Assembly: GCA_002946415.1 (NCBI GenBank)
Contig: NJPS01000013.1
Coordinates: 1,488,001-1,552,000, forward strand
Direction: 5' to 3'
DNA from: Rutstroemia sp. NJR-2017a BVV2
Lineage: Eukaryota; Ascomycota; Leotiomycetes; Helotiales; Rutstroemiaceae
Length of the DNA: 64,000 nucleotides
The position numbers and the translations under genes are program-made. The notes under the pieces are model-generated. The model ran no database searches. It had not been told where the DNA came from and worked only from the letters and a program-made list of their open reading frames with translations. Numbering within the stretch: the stretch's first letter is position 1; every line of letters begins with the position of its first letter. Below, piece by piece: positions 32,318 to 42,374 of this stretch.

Positions 32318-33467
32318 CTAGTGCAAAGACTTCCTACTCAAAGGACCCCTCTTCTCCCGTCGGCAAGCCGCAAGTGCACCATCATGCATCGGTCCAGCTC
32401 TTGGAAGATGGCAAGCTCCAACCCATACTTCAACTTGATGACACGATGGGATGATCAATCGCGTCTCTCCCTTCCATGAGAAGAATGCTTTAAGTTCAAC
32501 TCCGTCAAGTGTATGTTCTTCAACCGGACTAATGCCAGATATCATCAACAACGTCGGAGTCTCGATGACAACAATAACCTCGCTTTTTGCAGCGGAAGAT
32601 CGTTGCTCCCTCGGCGGTGAGAGCCCCGTTGTAGATTTCGTCGTTGAGCTTCTAGCTCTTGCTGACCCCTTGGAAAGTGTAAGTGGAAGACCAATCAGAA
32701 AGAAACTATGCGAAGGTTGTTTACTTACAAGCGTCTCTAGAAACTTTCTGGAATAGGTCTAATCCAGGTACCATGTCAGAAATAGCCTACGTAATTAGTA
32801 TTGTTTGGAGTATTCTTGATCTTACAACATTGATGCAGCCGGCACGACCAAGCTTAGCTAGCTCTACATCATAAGGATGGCTGCCCTCATGGTAGTTTGC
32901 CGGCTGTATATCGTTAGAATATTTTTCATTGAGAAGCGTTCAATTGGCAACTAACCTTAACCAAATCCTCCTTTCAGTTCTCCCAGACCTGGTTTGGACA
33001 ACTGTATCCCCCAAGTCATTATACGTTCCTTTTTACCAGTTCCAATCCAAGTATAGTCGTTCAGAGCGCTGTTACCACCCCGAAATTTTCCACGGGCGTT
33101 TCGTTTCTCAACTCGAGTAGAGTCTCCACGAGCGATTATAGTAGTCCTGTCTTTTATCTCCACTCATATTGACTACCACGAAGTTCGAATGCATGAGCTG
33201 GGGTAGTGATCTCGGGAACGTCTTGCGTCTAAGGGGGAAAGGGTTGTAAGCGAAATGTTTCCTTGGCGTACAGTATAGTAGCGGCTCGGGAAGGAATAAC
33301 TCACCCTGAACCAGCTTCGACAACTAAGATTTTGACATCGGACTTTCAGCGTGACGTTCCGCAACTGTGCTGCGTCTGTTACCACTATGTGGTTCGCTAA
33401 TACTAGGCTTACATAAAAGATAGCTGAGGGAAACTTATCCTCCAACAACAGTGAAGTCGAAATGATC
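32318..33467 (-). pseudogene. Decayed GMC oxidoreductase
   Basis: On the minus strand, fragments of the glucose-methanol-choline oxidoreductase family occur in the right order but in shifting frames with stops. They are a Rossmann start (DHFDFTVVGG), then LVLANHIVVTDAAQLRNVT, ILVVEAGS, an ITTPAHAFELRGSQYEW-like stretch, and the FAD motif RGKFRGGNSALNDYTW. Next come a block with splice sites (HPYDVELAKLGRAG and ISDMVPGLDLFQKVSRD), the late motif ETPTLLMISGISPVEEHTL, and a remnant like ALAACRREKRGPLS. The family oxidises alcohols using FAD. Here the substrate-channel middle and the C-terminal catalytic His region are not found, and several frameshifts are needed, so it cannot make an active enzyme. 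Confidence 0.8.
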
Positions 33468-34737
33468 CGGGGGTTACTTCAACCATGATGACGGTATTGC
33501 ACTTTGATTATAGTTTAAACCCTGATAATATGGTGTTTTCAAATGAGGTTAGAATATCTATAATGACCAGAAACTTGGGAGTCTTAATCTGGGTAACAGA
33601 GTGACGTCCTGCTCTGGATATCTCAACTTTTACATGCTCCTCTAGATACGCACTCTTCAGCGGGGAACCGACGACATGACAATCGAATGTTGTGCTAACA
33701 AAACAACAGCTCTAGAGTCTCTAAAGTCATTACGTATGGATTCACACGATGATCACCGATAACTCCGCCAGATGTGGGTCCAGATGCAAGTTTCGCTGAG
33801 CACCAGCAACTCTTCCAACTCATCGTCACCGGAAACACGAAAGAATTCCATACATCATGCAAATATTTCGTAGTAATCAGAATTGTCAGCGGTTGGGGAC
33901 GTTCAATCAAGGTCCGTGGCTTGTTCGGGGAAGAATCGGGATGATGGCCGCCGCAAAGAAAACAAACTCCGAATGCATTCGTGCTAGCAAGTTGCCGACT
34001 TTTTGCATGGCCATTCCGTGAATGCTCCGTGCGGTTTTCTCATGATACTCTGCGCTGTTGCATCTTTACTTTGGCTTTGGAAGCTGAGGTATTTTCTTTG
34101 CGATGATGTGTAGTTGTTAGGCGGCAGAATGGTCCCTCTTTCGTGTGTCGCATGGATAAAAGTGGAGACTAGACAACCGCTGAGTTTGAACTCTCCACGT
34201 CCATGCTCCTGTTCAAAATGCGAACTTTTTGTCGGATTTTGAACTGCCAATAACGGAACAATGTCCGTGGAAATCTACGACTGGCGTAGCCCCAAGCCAA
34301 ATCTGACTAGTCAACGCAGCATGCAGAACTTAGTGGTTGGGGTCGATGTTTATGATCCAATGATTACACTAAATGTAGGAAACTGGAAGGTGCAACAGAT
34401 CAAGGGTGTATGCGCCATAGATGGTGCCCGGTATCGACGAATCTTTCTTTTCTGCAATGTCATAGATGTGAACCGAAAAATACGGGGAGAGTCAAGGAGC
34501 GTTGTCATCTACACCCGGACGATCCATCTCCGGGAATACGCCGTTGATTGCGGTTGAGGTCATTGTCCCTATATCATTATATCAGCATGCCCAATACTTG
34601 GAATAAGTATAAGGTCGTCGAAGAATCCTATGTCTGAACTTATATTAGTCAAGCACTTGCCAACACTCAACGATACACCCACCGTATTTCTACAGTTCCC
34701 CTCTAGATTTTATACAGTTCCTGTGCAATTTGACAAG
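33468..34737. other. Spacer upstream of catalase and of the GMC pseudogene
   Basis: No gene is firmly supported. A 98-codon ATG frame at 34261-34557 (plus strand) has no recognisable family and was not called. The right part should contain the catalase promoter. Confidence 0.4.
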
Positions 34738-36619
34738 ATGGCATCCATGGTCTGTAGTCTCCCTCACTTGTGTCTATTGGATCTAACTTTTTATACAGCT
34801 CAATAACCCCCAAAAGCCAACATACACCTCAGCAGAAGGTGTTCCCATAGCAGACCCCACAACCTCAGTCCGTCTAAACACCTTCGGTCAAGGAGCTCTT
34901 CTGCTACTACAAGACACACAACTCATCGAACAACTTGCCCATTTCGCACGTGAAAGAATCCCCGAAAGGTAACAAACCCCAAGTTCACCCCGCGTCTACA
35001 GTTCTAAGAAACCCCCAGAGTCGTGCACGCACAAGGCGCCGGCGCATTCGGTGAATTTGAGGTCACCCATGACATATCCGACCTAACATCCGCCGACTTC
35101 CTCACCGGCGTCGGCAAGAAAACTCCCTGCATGGTCCGAATATCGACCGTAGGCGGCGAGCGCGGCTTTCCCGACGTCGTGCGCGACGTACGGGGATTCG
35201 CCATGAAGTTCTACACTGCCGAGGGAAACCAAGATTTCGTATTCAACAACACGCCTATCTTTTTCATCCGTGATCCTATCAAGTTCCCTTCGATGAATCG
35301 ATCGCATAAACGTCATCCACGGACAAATGCACCTGATGTTAATATGTTCTGGGATTACCATAATAATAATCCAGAAGGAACTCATCAGATCATGTATTTG
35401 TTCTCGAAGCGAGGCACGCCGGCTTCCTTGAGGAATCTAAATGCGTATAGTGGAAATACGTATAAGCTGACCAAGCTGGATGGATCGTTCAAATATGTTA
35501 GGTTTCATTTCAAGGCTGATCAGAATGTGATAAACAACACAGCTGCGGAGGCGGAAAAATTAGCAGGCGCTAGTCCGGATCATCATAAACTGGATCTGTT
35601 CAATGCGATTGAGAAAGGAGAGTATCCTACCTGGACAGCAAGTGTGCAGGTTATGGATCCCAAAGACGCGGAATCGTACCGTTGGAATATCTTCGATATC
35701 ACGAAAGTCTGGCCGCATGGCGATGTTCCTTTGAGACCTTTTGGAAAAATGACACTAAACAGGAACGTAAGTTACTCTTTCCCCGGGGGTATAGGTTACT
35801 CAATCAGCTGACCATCCCATCCACACAGCCCAACAACGTCTTCGAGGACGTCGAGCAAGCCGCCTTCTCACCCTCCAACATCGTCCCCGGTATCGCCGCC
35901 TCCCCCGATCCCATCCGTAAGTCTAAGTCTTAAGTCTTCCTCACTTTTTCCTCATCCTCCCCTCTCTCCACACACTAACTCTCTTTCCCTCTGCCAGTCC
36001 AATCCCGCCTCTTCTCCTACCCCGACGCCGCGCGCTACCGCCTCGGAACCAACTACCAGCAACTGCCCACCAACCGCGCACACTGCCCCGTCTACCAGCC
36101 CTTCCAGCGCGACGGCCGCGCCAGCATCCACGGCAACTACGGGCCCGACCCCAACTACGTGCGCGCATCCAGCCTGCCGCTTGCACCCGCCTCGCCCAAC
36201 GTGCTCGCCGTGCAGCAGCAGCAGCACGAGGCCTGGAGCGGCAAGGTCGTAGCTTGGACGAGCGAGGTCGTCGACGATGATTTTGTGCAGGCGAGGATGT
36301 TTTGGAAAGATGTGCTTGGGAAGCAGGAGGGGGAGCAGGAGGCTTGTGAGTAGCTTTTTTATTTGGATTTCGTATTACCCTTTGGGAGAGATGGCTAATC
36401 GTTTCGATGGACAGTGGTTAGCAATCTGGCGGAGAATTTGAAGAGCGCGGATGAGACAATTAGAAAAGAAGCTATCGGTACGTGGGAGCTGTCAACCCTT
36501 CCCCCTTTTCTTGCAAAGAGCGCCAAAGCTAACCTCCCAATGCAGCAATCTTCGGACGCGTAGATCTCGAACTAGCCCAGCAGATCGAGAAGAAGATTGA
36601 GGAGTTGTTGAAAGCGTAG
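34738..36619 (+). CDS. Monofunctional haem catalase (small-subunit type)
   Basis: Seven exons (34738-34749, 34799-34968, 35019-35766, 35829-35916, 35998-36345, 36415-36477, 36546-36619) join in frame to about 500 aa. It dismutates hydrogen peroxide to water and oxygen. The distal catalytic His is H64 in RVVHAQGAGAFGEFEVT, split by intron 2. The NADPH/haem region includes VRDVRGFAMKFYT, FVFNNTPIFFIRDP and VWPHGDVPLRPFGKMTLNRN. The proximal haem ligand is Tyr347 in RLFSYPDAARYRLG. The N-terminus (NPQKPTYTSAEGVPI) resembles fungal peroxisomal/cytosolic catalases. There is no signal peptide and no C-terminal SKL-like tripeptide (it ends ELLKA), so a cytosolic location, or import by an internal signal, is inferred. 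The first exon is only 12 nt. It converges on the SH3 gene. Confidence 0.95.
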
Positions 36620-37679
36620 GTAGATAGACATGGTGGTGGAGAGGAATGCTTGGGGTGGTGACTTGTGGTTGTATGCTATATAACGTAATTTTAGATTCTA
36701 ATAATTCCTCGTTGTCATTTCCAGTCTCATGCTTGCATTCGGAGTTCAGAGCGAGTAGACCCTCAGGACAAACATGGTTCATTATTAAATGTCGGGGAAA
36801 TTTCTGTAGAGGAGGAAAGAAGAGTTTGTGTTGTGTTAAGCTTGTATTGCTTTGATTTCGGATGTAGGAAGTATTTTATAGGAGTATTATTATATGGCAT
36901 GCCTCCCATCACTACCCACTCATCCATTCAAGTTCCATTTAAATTCTTTCCTCCTCTCTCCGTTCCCCTCCCCTCCTCTCATGTGCACCGCACCACTCCA
37001 AGCAAACAGAAACAAACCAAGCACAACACTACCCCCGCGCTCCTTTTCCCGGACTCCCATCTGCGAAAAGAACACTCGATATATATGATAAAATAAGAAT
37101 AAGAATAAATAAGAATAATATGACGGCGACCAGGGTATTTGGTAACGCATACATCTGCAACCGTGAAAGCTCAACAAACAAACATCCACACCATTCATAC
37201 TACACTACAAAAAAGTAATACCAGGTTCGCGTCAACATCGTCAACATAACTTTCATCGTCATCATCATTAAGAACCATTTCCCTTTCATTTCACTCATAC
37301 TCATACTCATACTCATCAATATCAATTCATTACAGAAAGCTCTCCTTCCCTTCATCACCCCCTATCCCCATCTCCCCCTTTTCCCATGCCTCTTATCCTT
37401 ACCACCTATTCCGTCCCGTTCCCATCCATATCTTTCTCACTTTCCAAAAATAAAAAAGAGAAGATATCTCATGCATTTTATATCTGCATTCGCATGTGTC
37501 CTTATTCCCTTTCCGCATTGCAAGACCCTGCCTCTCCGGGACACCCAATCATATAAATATAATGTAATATAGTAGATATGCATACGTATCGAAATGAGTA
37601 TATTGATTCTCCATCCCCTTTACCAACCAGCAAACACCTGGCTGGAGCGCTCACCATTCACAACTCCCCTTCCCAATCG
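36620..37679. other. Convergent intergenic region
   Basis: Trailers of the catalase and SH3 genes. An A-rich stretch with repeated AATAAGAAT lies at 37091-37118, and a TCATAC triplication at about 37295-37317. No gene is seen. Confidence 0.5.
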
Positions 37680-39287
37680 CTACGATGGTTTCTCAGCGTC
37701 CGGATCCGGCCCCTGCACCGCTATAGACGGGGAAAGCGTAATGCCTGGACTCGAGCCATCTTCCGATTTCCTTGGCTTAGCATCCCGACTCCCCGGTCTG
37801 TCCGTCAGGCCTTCCTGCGAATTCGACACTGTCGGGGTATTCGCCTGGCTGCCGCCGCGCTGGCCATGATAATGGATGACCTGAGGGGGAGCCTGACCCG
37901 CTTGGGTGCCGAGGAGATGCTGAGGGTAAGGGTGGAGATCTTTGGAGGATGTCGAGAAGGTCGATACAACGGGTTGTTGATACCCATTGCTTCCGTTGCT
38001 TGAACTGGGGTTGTGGCCAAATGCTTGGCTGTGTTCTGCTTGCGTTGGTGTGCCGGAGTCACCTCCTACTGGACTGACAAGCTCAACCTGCCCTGTTAGA
38101 CTGTTTAGGCCGCCTTGGATATCCTTTAATAATCGAACGTATTCTTCTGGCACTAGACCGCTCTCTTGTGTCTTGGGATCTTCTGCTACAAGCCAACCTT
38201 GTCCGTGCCGATATGACACCCAAATCACCTGTCCTTCTACTAGAGGAAGCTCATTCTCATTTTCGCGCTCGAAGTCGAATAAGGCAACTGCCTTACCATG
38301 CATTTCTTCATCTGGCGAGGCAATCGTGAATTGGTAGTCACGCGAGTATCTTGATTCGTCAAGCCTTGTCATTCCTGGAGATGATGTAGTACTTGAGTTA
38401 TCTGATTCAGAGCGGTAGTCATGCCCACTCTCGTCTGTGTATGATCGACTAGGTAGGATGCCAGCAAAGTGAGAATCTCTTTGACCTGGAACATTGTATG
38501 GAGCCAACATTGACCGCCGAGCCAGCTCCGAAGGGTATGTAACATATTCTCCTCCGGGACCATCTGCCTCATCTCCTTCGTTGACATAATATCTTTCGCT
38601 GCCATCTGCTCCGGTGCCGGTAAAATATCCCCTCTCGTCGTCGAAGTTCTCTTGGCTTAGCATGCTTGTCCTACGGTCTCCGTCTCTTGAAGATCTGCCT
38701 CTTCCCCGTGAGTGACCGCCATATTCTCCTGCGGATGATTTATGTTTCCTGTGCCGCGAGCTGACCACAACTGGACTCTGCAGATCTTCGTCTTCACTCC
38801 AAGGCGGACCATCCCCGAAATGTATAGGCGCAAGTTGTTCCCCCCTTGCGAAGCCATCACCACCCCATGGCCCTGGCGCCCAGGAGCCTCTATTGTCCCA
38901 GGAGGTCGGGGGATCCGATAACCGTTTATGCGATTCACTAGCGGGAGTTGAGAGACCCGATGGTGGGCGAGAGGGCTCGGGAGGTGGGCCATAATGCATA
39001 GGATGTAGCGACGGATATGCGAAATCGCGGACGATCGTATAGTTCAGGCTCGAATGGAATACAGGAAAGATGTGAGAAGGTGGTCGCGATCGCGAAGGCG
39101 CGGAATAGTTCGAGTACTGCGATAGTCGATTTTTCGATGCATGCGAGGTAGGACGTTGCAGGTTCGATCTGCGGGAGGTCGGCGAAGTGTTCAATGGTGG
39201 TAGTGAAGGATGGTTAGGATTCGTGGGCGAAGAAACTGGCGAGGGTGAAGACGCCGGCGAAGACGTTGGAGAAGCGACGGCTGCCAT
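37680..39287 (-). CDS. SH3-domain protein, Nbp2/Skb5-like
   Basis: A single exon encodes about 535 aa. A single SH3 domain lies at about residues 331-392 (KAVALFDFERENENELPL, VIWVSYRHGQGWLVAED, SGLVPEEYVRLL). It has the ALFDF, GWL and Pro-x-x-Tyr positions needed to bind proline-rich ligands. Flanks are Ser/Pro/Gly-rich and disordered. A conserved N-terminal stretch reads SSLNYTIVRDFAYPSLHPMHYG. The SH3 most resembles fungal Nbp2/Skb5 adaptors, which bring phosphatases or PAK kinases to MAP-kinase and cell-wall pathways. That assignment rests on the domain only. The start is the first ATG followed by a sensible N-terminus; the open frame continues 42 codons upstream without another ATG. It converges with catalase and is divergent from SSU72. 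Confidence 0.82.
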   Translation of the reverse strand: MAAVASPTSSPASSPSPVSSPTNPNHPSLPPLNTSPTSRRSNLQRPTSHASKNRLSQYSNYSAPSRSRPPSHIFPVFHSSLNYTIVRDFAYPSLHPMHYGPPPEPSRPPSGLSTPASESHKRLSDPPTSWDNRGSWAPGPWGGDGFARGEQLAPIHFGDGPPWSEDEDLQSPVVVSSRHRKHKSSAGEYGGHSRGRGRSSRDGDRRTSMLSQENFDDERGYFTGTGADGSERYYVNEGDEADGPGGEYVTYPSELARRSMLAPYNVPGQRDSHFAGILPSRSYTDESGHDYRSESDNSSTTSSPGMTRLDESRYSRDYQFTIASPDEEMHGKAVALFDFERENENELPLVEGQVIWVSYRHGQGWLVAEDPKTQESGLVPEEYVRLLKDIQGGLNSLTGQVELVSPVGGDSGTPTQAEHSQAFGHNPSSSNGSNGYQQPVVSTFSTSSKDLHPYPQHLLGTQAGQAPPQVIHYHGQRGGSQANTPTVSNSQEGLTDRPGSRDAKPRKSEDGSSPGITLSPSIAVQGPDPDAEKPS

Positions 39288-41528
39288 ATTGAAAGAATTG
39301 TGATTCGCGATGTGCCCCAGAAACCGCGCCTCGAGTCCTTTATCCAATATTCCGTATGATATAAGTATTTCCAAAGTCGATGGACGCTTGCACAGCAAGC
39401 TCTCAGTATACACCAGACGATGAAGACTGACTTAGCGCACGAGCAATTGTCGCTGGTCGAGCTTTGTCTGTTTGACGACTGTTGTAATGGTACTAGCGCC
39501 AGTAAAGCCCGAGGTTGTCGTATATTGAGCTATTTCAAGTATGAGATGCGAGAGGCAGGACTTCTCCGTCCTGGTCGAACAGGAATGTTAGATCGAGTTA
39601 TCGAGAGGGAGTTAGGTAGGTAGGTGCTAGCGCAATAGGCGCGAAGAGGATTGTTTGGAAGGAGGAGCGTCGTTGAAATGAAGGTCAAGCTCGGAAGAGT
39701 TGTTCAATGAGTAATGAATGGAGTGGGTGAAGGAGTCGTGTTGGATACTGGAATAAAATCCGAGAATTAAAAAAGATCCGATCTTTTTTTTGCCTGGGGA
39801 GGAAGAGGTGTGGTTCCTGTGGTTCCTGTGGTTCAAGAAGCTCGTGCGTAAAGTACCAGTATTGTATAAGGGTAGATCCCAAAGGACGGCGGGCCCTACT
39901 TTGATTCTACGAGGTAAGGTATTGTATTCCAAGTGACAAATAACTAACGCGCTTCCAACGAAACACATTGGCAGTTGCAGTAGCAACGGGACAAACCCTC
40001 CTATGCAGACTCTCTCGACCTCTTTCGACTAAAGCATGAGCTAAGACTGGCTCTTCACCCATCGAGCCGCATGAGTTGTCTACGAAGCGCCGAGGATTCA
40101 AACGCTGAGGTCTAGCAAAGATCACTGGGCGACATGACCAGGGGACCCCGCAACTGCGATTTTCCGATTATTGGACAAGAAATTGGATGAGGAAGGCATG
40201 AAAGGGTGGGATGGGAAGGGAAGAGCTTTGTCTCTCTCTACGTAGTAGGTATATCCGAATTCCCACGTGTAGATGGATTTCGTTATACGAATCCTGGTGT
40301 ATAGTACAAGAGGTGAGATGAGGTGAGAGACAGAACGGAGAGGAGGGGGAGTTCTTGAGTTGTAAGATCAATATGTAGACAAACAGACACACACATACAG
40401 ACAACATACATGCACCTATTCAGAAAAGTTGAGAGATACTTCCGGGTTGAACTGTGCGCACCACGCAGCTGCTGCACCCCATTGGCCTCGGGTCAAACGA
40501 AAAGAACAAAGTAGGATCCTTGGGCGGATAAGGCTTGCAGTAATACGGGTGGATGGTGGTGGTCGGGTCCTTTACCCTTTGGATGCTTGGTTAGTTCTAT
40601 TTCGTGTACGTATTCTTCGTAGAGGAAGATAAATGGATGCGGTGGGTTCTCCATTTGACGCAACCCGTCTCTTTCGTCTCAATAATCTACCAGCGAGGAG
40701 AGCCGAACGTAAGATGCAATAACTTATTGAGAGTTGCGCGCTCGGTAGACAGCAGACTGATGGCTTTGATCCTTCCCAAGGTTCACCTCGCAACTCTTCT
40801 CAATTTCTATTTCGAGCAGCAAATGTCGAAGTGACATTGGCTAGCGAGAAATTAGGTAGCACGTCTAACTTCTAAACTTTTCCCCGGTACAGCTAGAGTT
40901 TACGCCAAGCGGTGCATTCGATGTTTCAAGTTTGTGCTTAAACCAATTGGATGAATGGAGCTATGTGGTGTTCCTTACTCAACATCTGCAGCTCCCTCGG
41001 CCGGTTCGTGCTCTCTCATTGGCTACAGCTGCTTTGTCAGCGGGTGCTTCTTTCGACCATTTTCTTTGCTTCCATCCAAGTTCTCGGCGTAACATCCAAA
41101 ATCTCTTTCATGATCCACGGTAATCTTGACACCACAACAAACCGAAATTCCGAATACAATTCTTTGAAATGCTTTGGTACGTCTCTTAAAAACACTGTTA
41201 TCGACTCTTGTTCCTCATCTTCACCCCTCACCGTAGCAACCTGATGATCACTATTATTGGAGCTGTCTTATTTAAAAGCTGATGACACAATTTTTATTTA
41301 CGCAACTTAACAACTTCTGAATGCCACAATATATCACCGTTCATTCGTATCCGCGCACACATATCCTATTGACACGTAACTAACCTTCGTGTCTGCATAG
41401 ATGATCGCAATCGAAATCTATTCTGCTTCATACTAGGGCTTCTATATTCGAGAGGAAAAGCGGTGGACGCGCCTCCCGTCTTCTGCGCCTTTTACATACC
41501 ACCATCTAATCTCTAGATCTATCAGATC
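39288..41528. other. Divergent region between SH3 gene and SSU72
   Basis: About 2.2 kb without a supported gene; it holds two promoters. A triple GGTTCCTGT run lies near 39813. Several short frames on both strands lack any family resemblance. Confidence 0.45.
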
Positions 41529-42374
41529 ATGGCTCAGGTTCCGCCTGCTAACAGCGCTGGTGCACTTCAAACGGTTTCGAATGGGGGTGAACGAGCAGAC
41601 CCGGGTGGGTTTAAGCTCAAATTCTGTACAGTCTGCGCGAGTAATAACAACAGGTATATCATCTTTACCCAATTTTCTATATTTGTTACGTGTAGCCAAC
41701 CAACTAAACCTTATCATAGATCTATGGAATCGCATTTACGACTAGCTGCAGCTCATTACCCAGTGATCTCTTTTGGGACAGGCTCCCTTGTTCGACTACC
41801 AGGTCCTTCAATCACACAACCCAACGTCTACCAATTTAACAAGACATCGTATGATAGCATGTATAAAGAACTCGAAGCTAAAGATCCGCGCCTCTATCGT
41901 GCTAATGGTATATTGAACATGCTTGGAAGAAATAGATCAGTAAAATGGGGCCCAGAACGATGGCAAGACTGGCAGGTCGGTGTTCCAAGACTTCAACATA
42001 ACACAGACCAAGGATCCGAAGGCGTTGAAGGTGGTGTTGTGGACGTTGTTATTACATGCGAGGAAAGATGTTGGGACGCTGTGGTGGATGATTTACTTAG
42101 CCGTGGCTCTCCCCTAAACCGCCCAGTGCATGTCATTAACGTTGATATTAAAGACAACCATGAAGAGGCTCTGGTAGGTGGCAGAGGTATCCTGGATCTT
42201 GCGGATTCTCTCAACAAAGCAGCAGCAGAAGAGAGAGAACTTAACCCTACTGGTTTTGATAGTGGAAGCGCCAGCAGTAGAGCCGGATTCGACGAAAGGG
42301 TGCCGGAAATCATCGGAGAATGGCAAGAAAGATGGCCGAATCTCCCAGCAGTTTGGACCTTAGCATGGTTTTAA
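41529..42374 (+). CDS. SSU72: RNA polymerase II CTD phosphatase SSU72
   Basis: Two exons (41529-41653, 41720-42374) encode about 259 aa. SSU72 dephosphorylates Ser5/Ser7 of the Pol II C-terminal domain within the cleavage/polyadenylation factor, in the nucleus. The cysteine-phosphatase signature C-x5-R is C36-A-S-N-N-N-R42, with R42 split by the intron, then SMESHLRLA. Other family blocks are [41 protein letters not shown] and [15 protein letters not shown], with the C-terminal [10 protein letters not shown]. The 66-nt intron is a multiple of three and contains no stop, so the unspliced frame stays open and would insert 22 residues into the catalytic loop. The spliced form matches the family. 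Length is close to other fungal SSU72 proteins. Confidence 0.96.
   Translation: MAQVPPANSAGALQTVSNGGERADPGGFKLKFCTVCASNNNRYIIFTQFSIFVTCSQPTKPYHRSMESHLRLAAAHYPVISFGTGSLVRLPGPSITQPNVYQFNKTSYDSMYKELEAKDPRLYRANGILNMLGRNRSVKWGPERWQDWQVGVPRLQHNTDQGSEGVEGGVVDVVITCEERCWDAVVDDLLSRGSPLNRPVHVINVDIKDNHEEALVGGRGILDLADSLNKAAAEERELNPTGFDSGSASSRAGFDERVPEIIGEWQERWPNLPAVWTLAWF

Noticed and set aside
34261..34557. 98-codon ATG frame upstream of catalase
   Set aside because: No recognisable family, motif or splice context. It could be real, but nothing in the sequence supports it beyond openness.
35941..36227. Long GC-rich antisense frames across catalase exon 5
   Set aside because: Shadow of the GC-rich catalase coding strand; the sense frame carries the haem-ligand motif.
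41654..41719. Reading SSU72 as one uninterrupted 281-residue frame
   Set aside because: The internal 22 residues interrupt the C-x5-R signature right before the conserved S-M-E; removing a GT..AG intron restores the family sequence.
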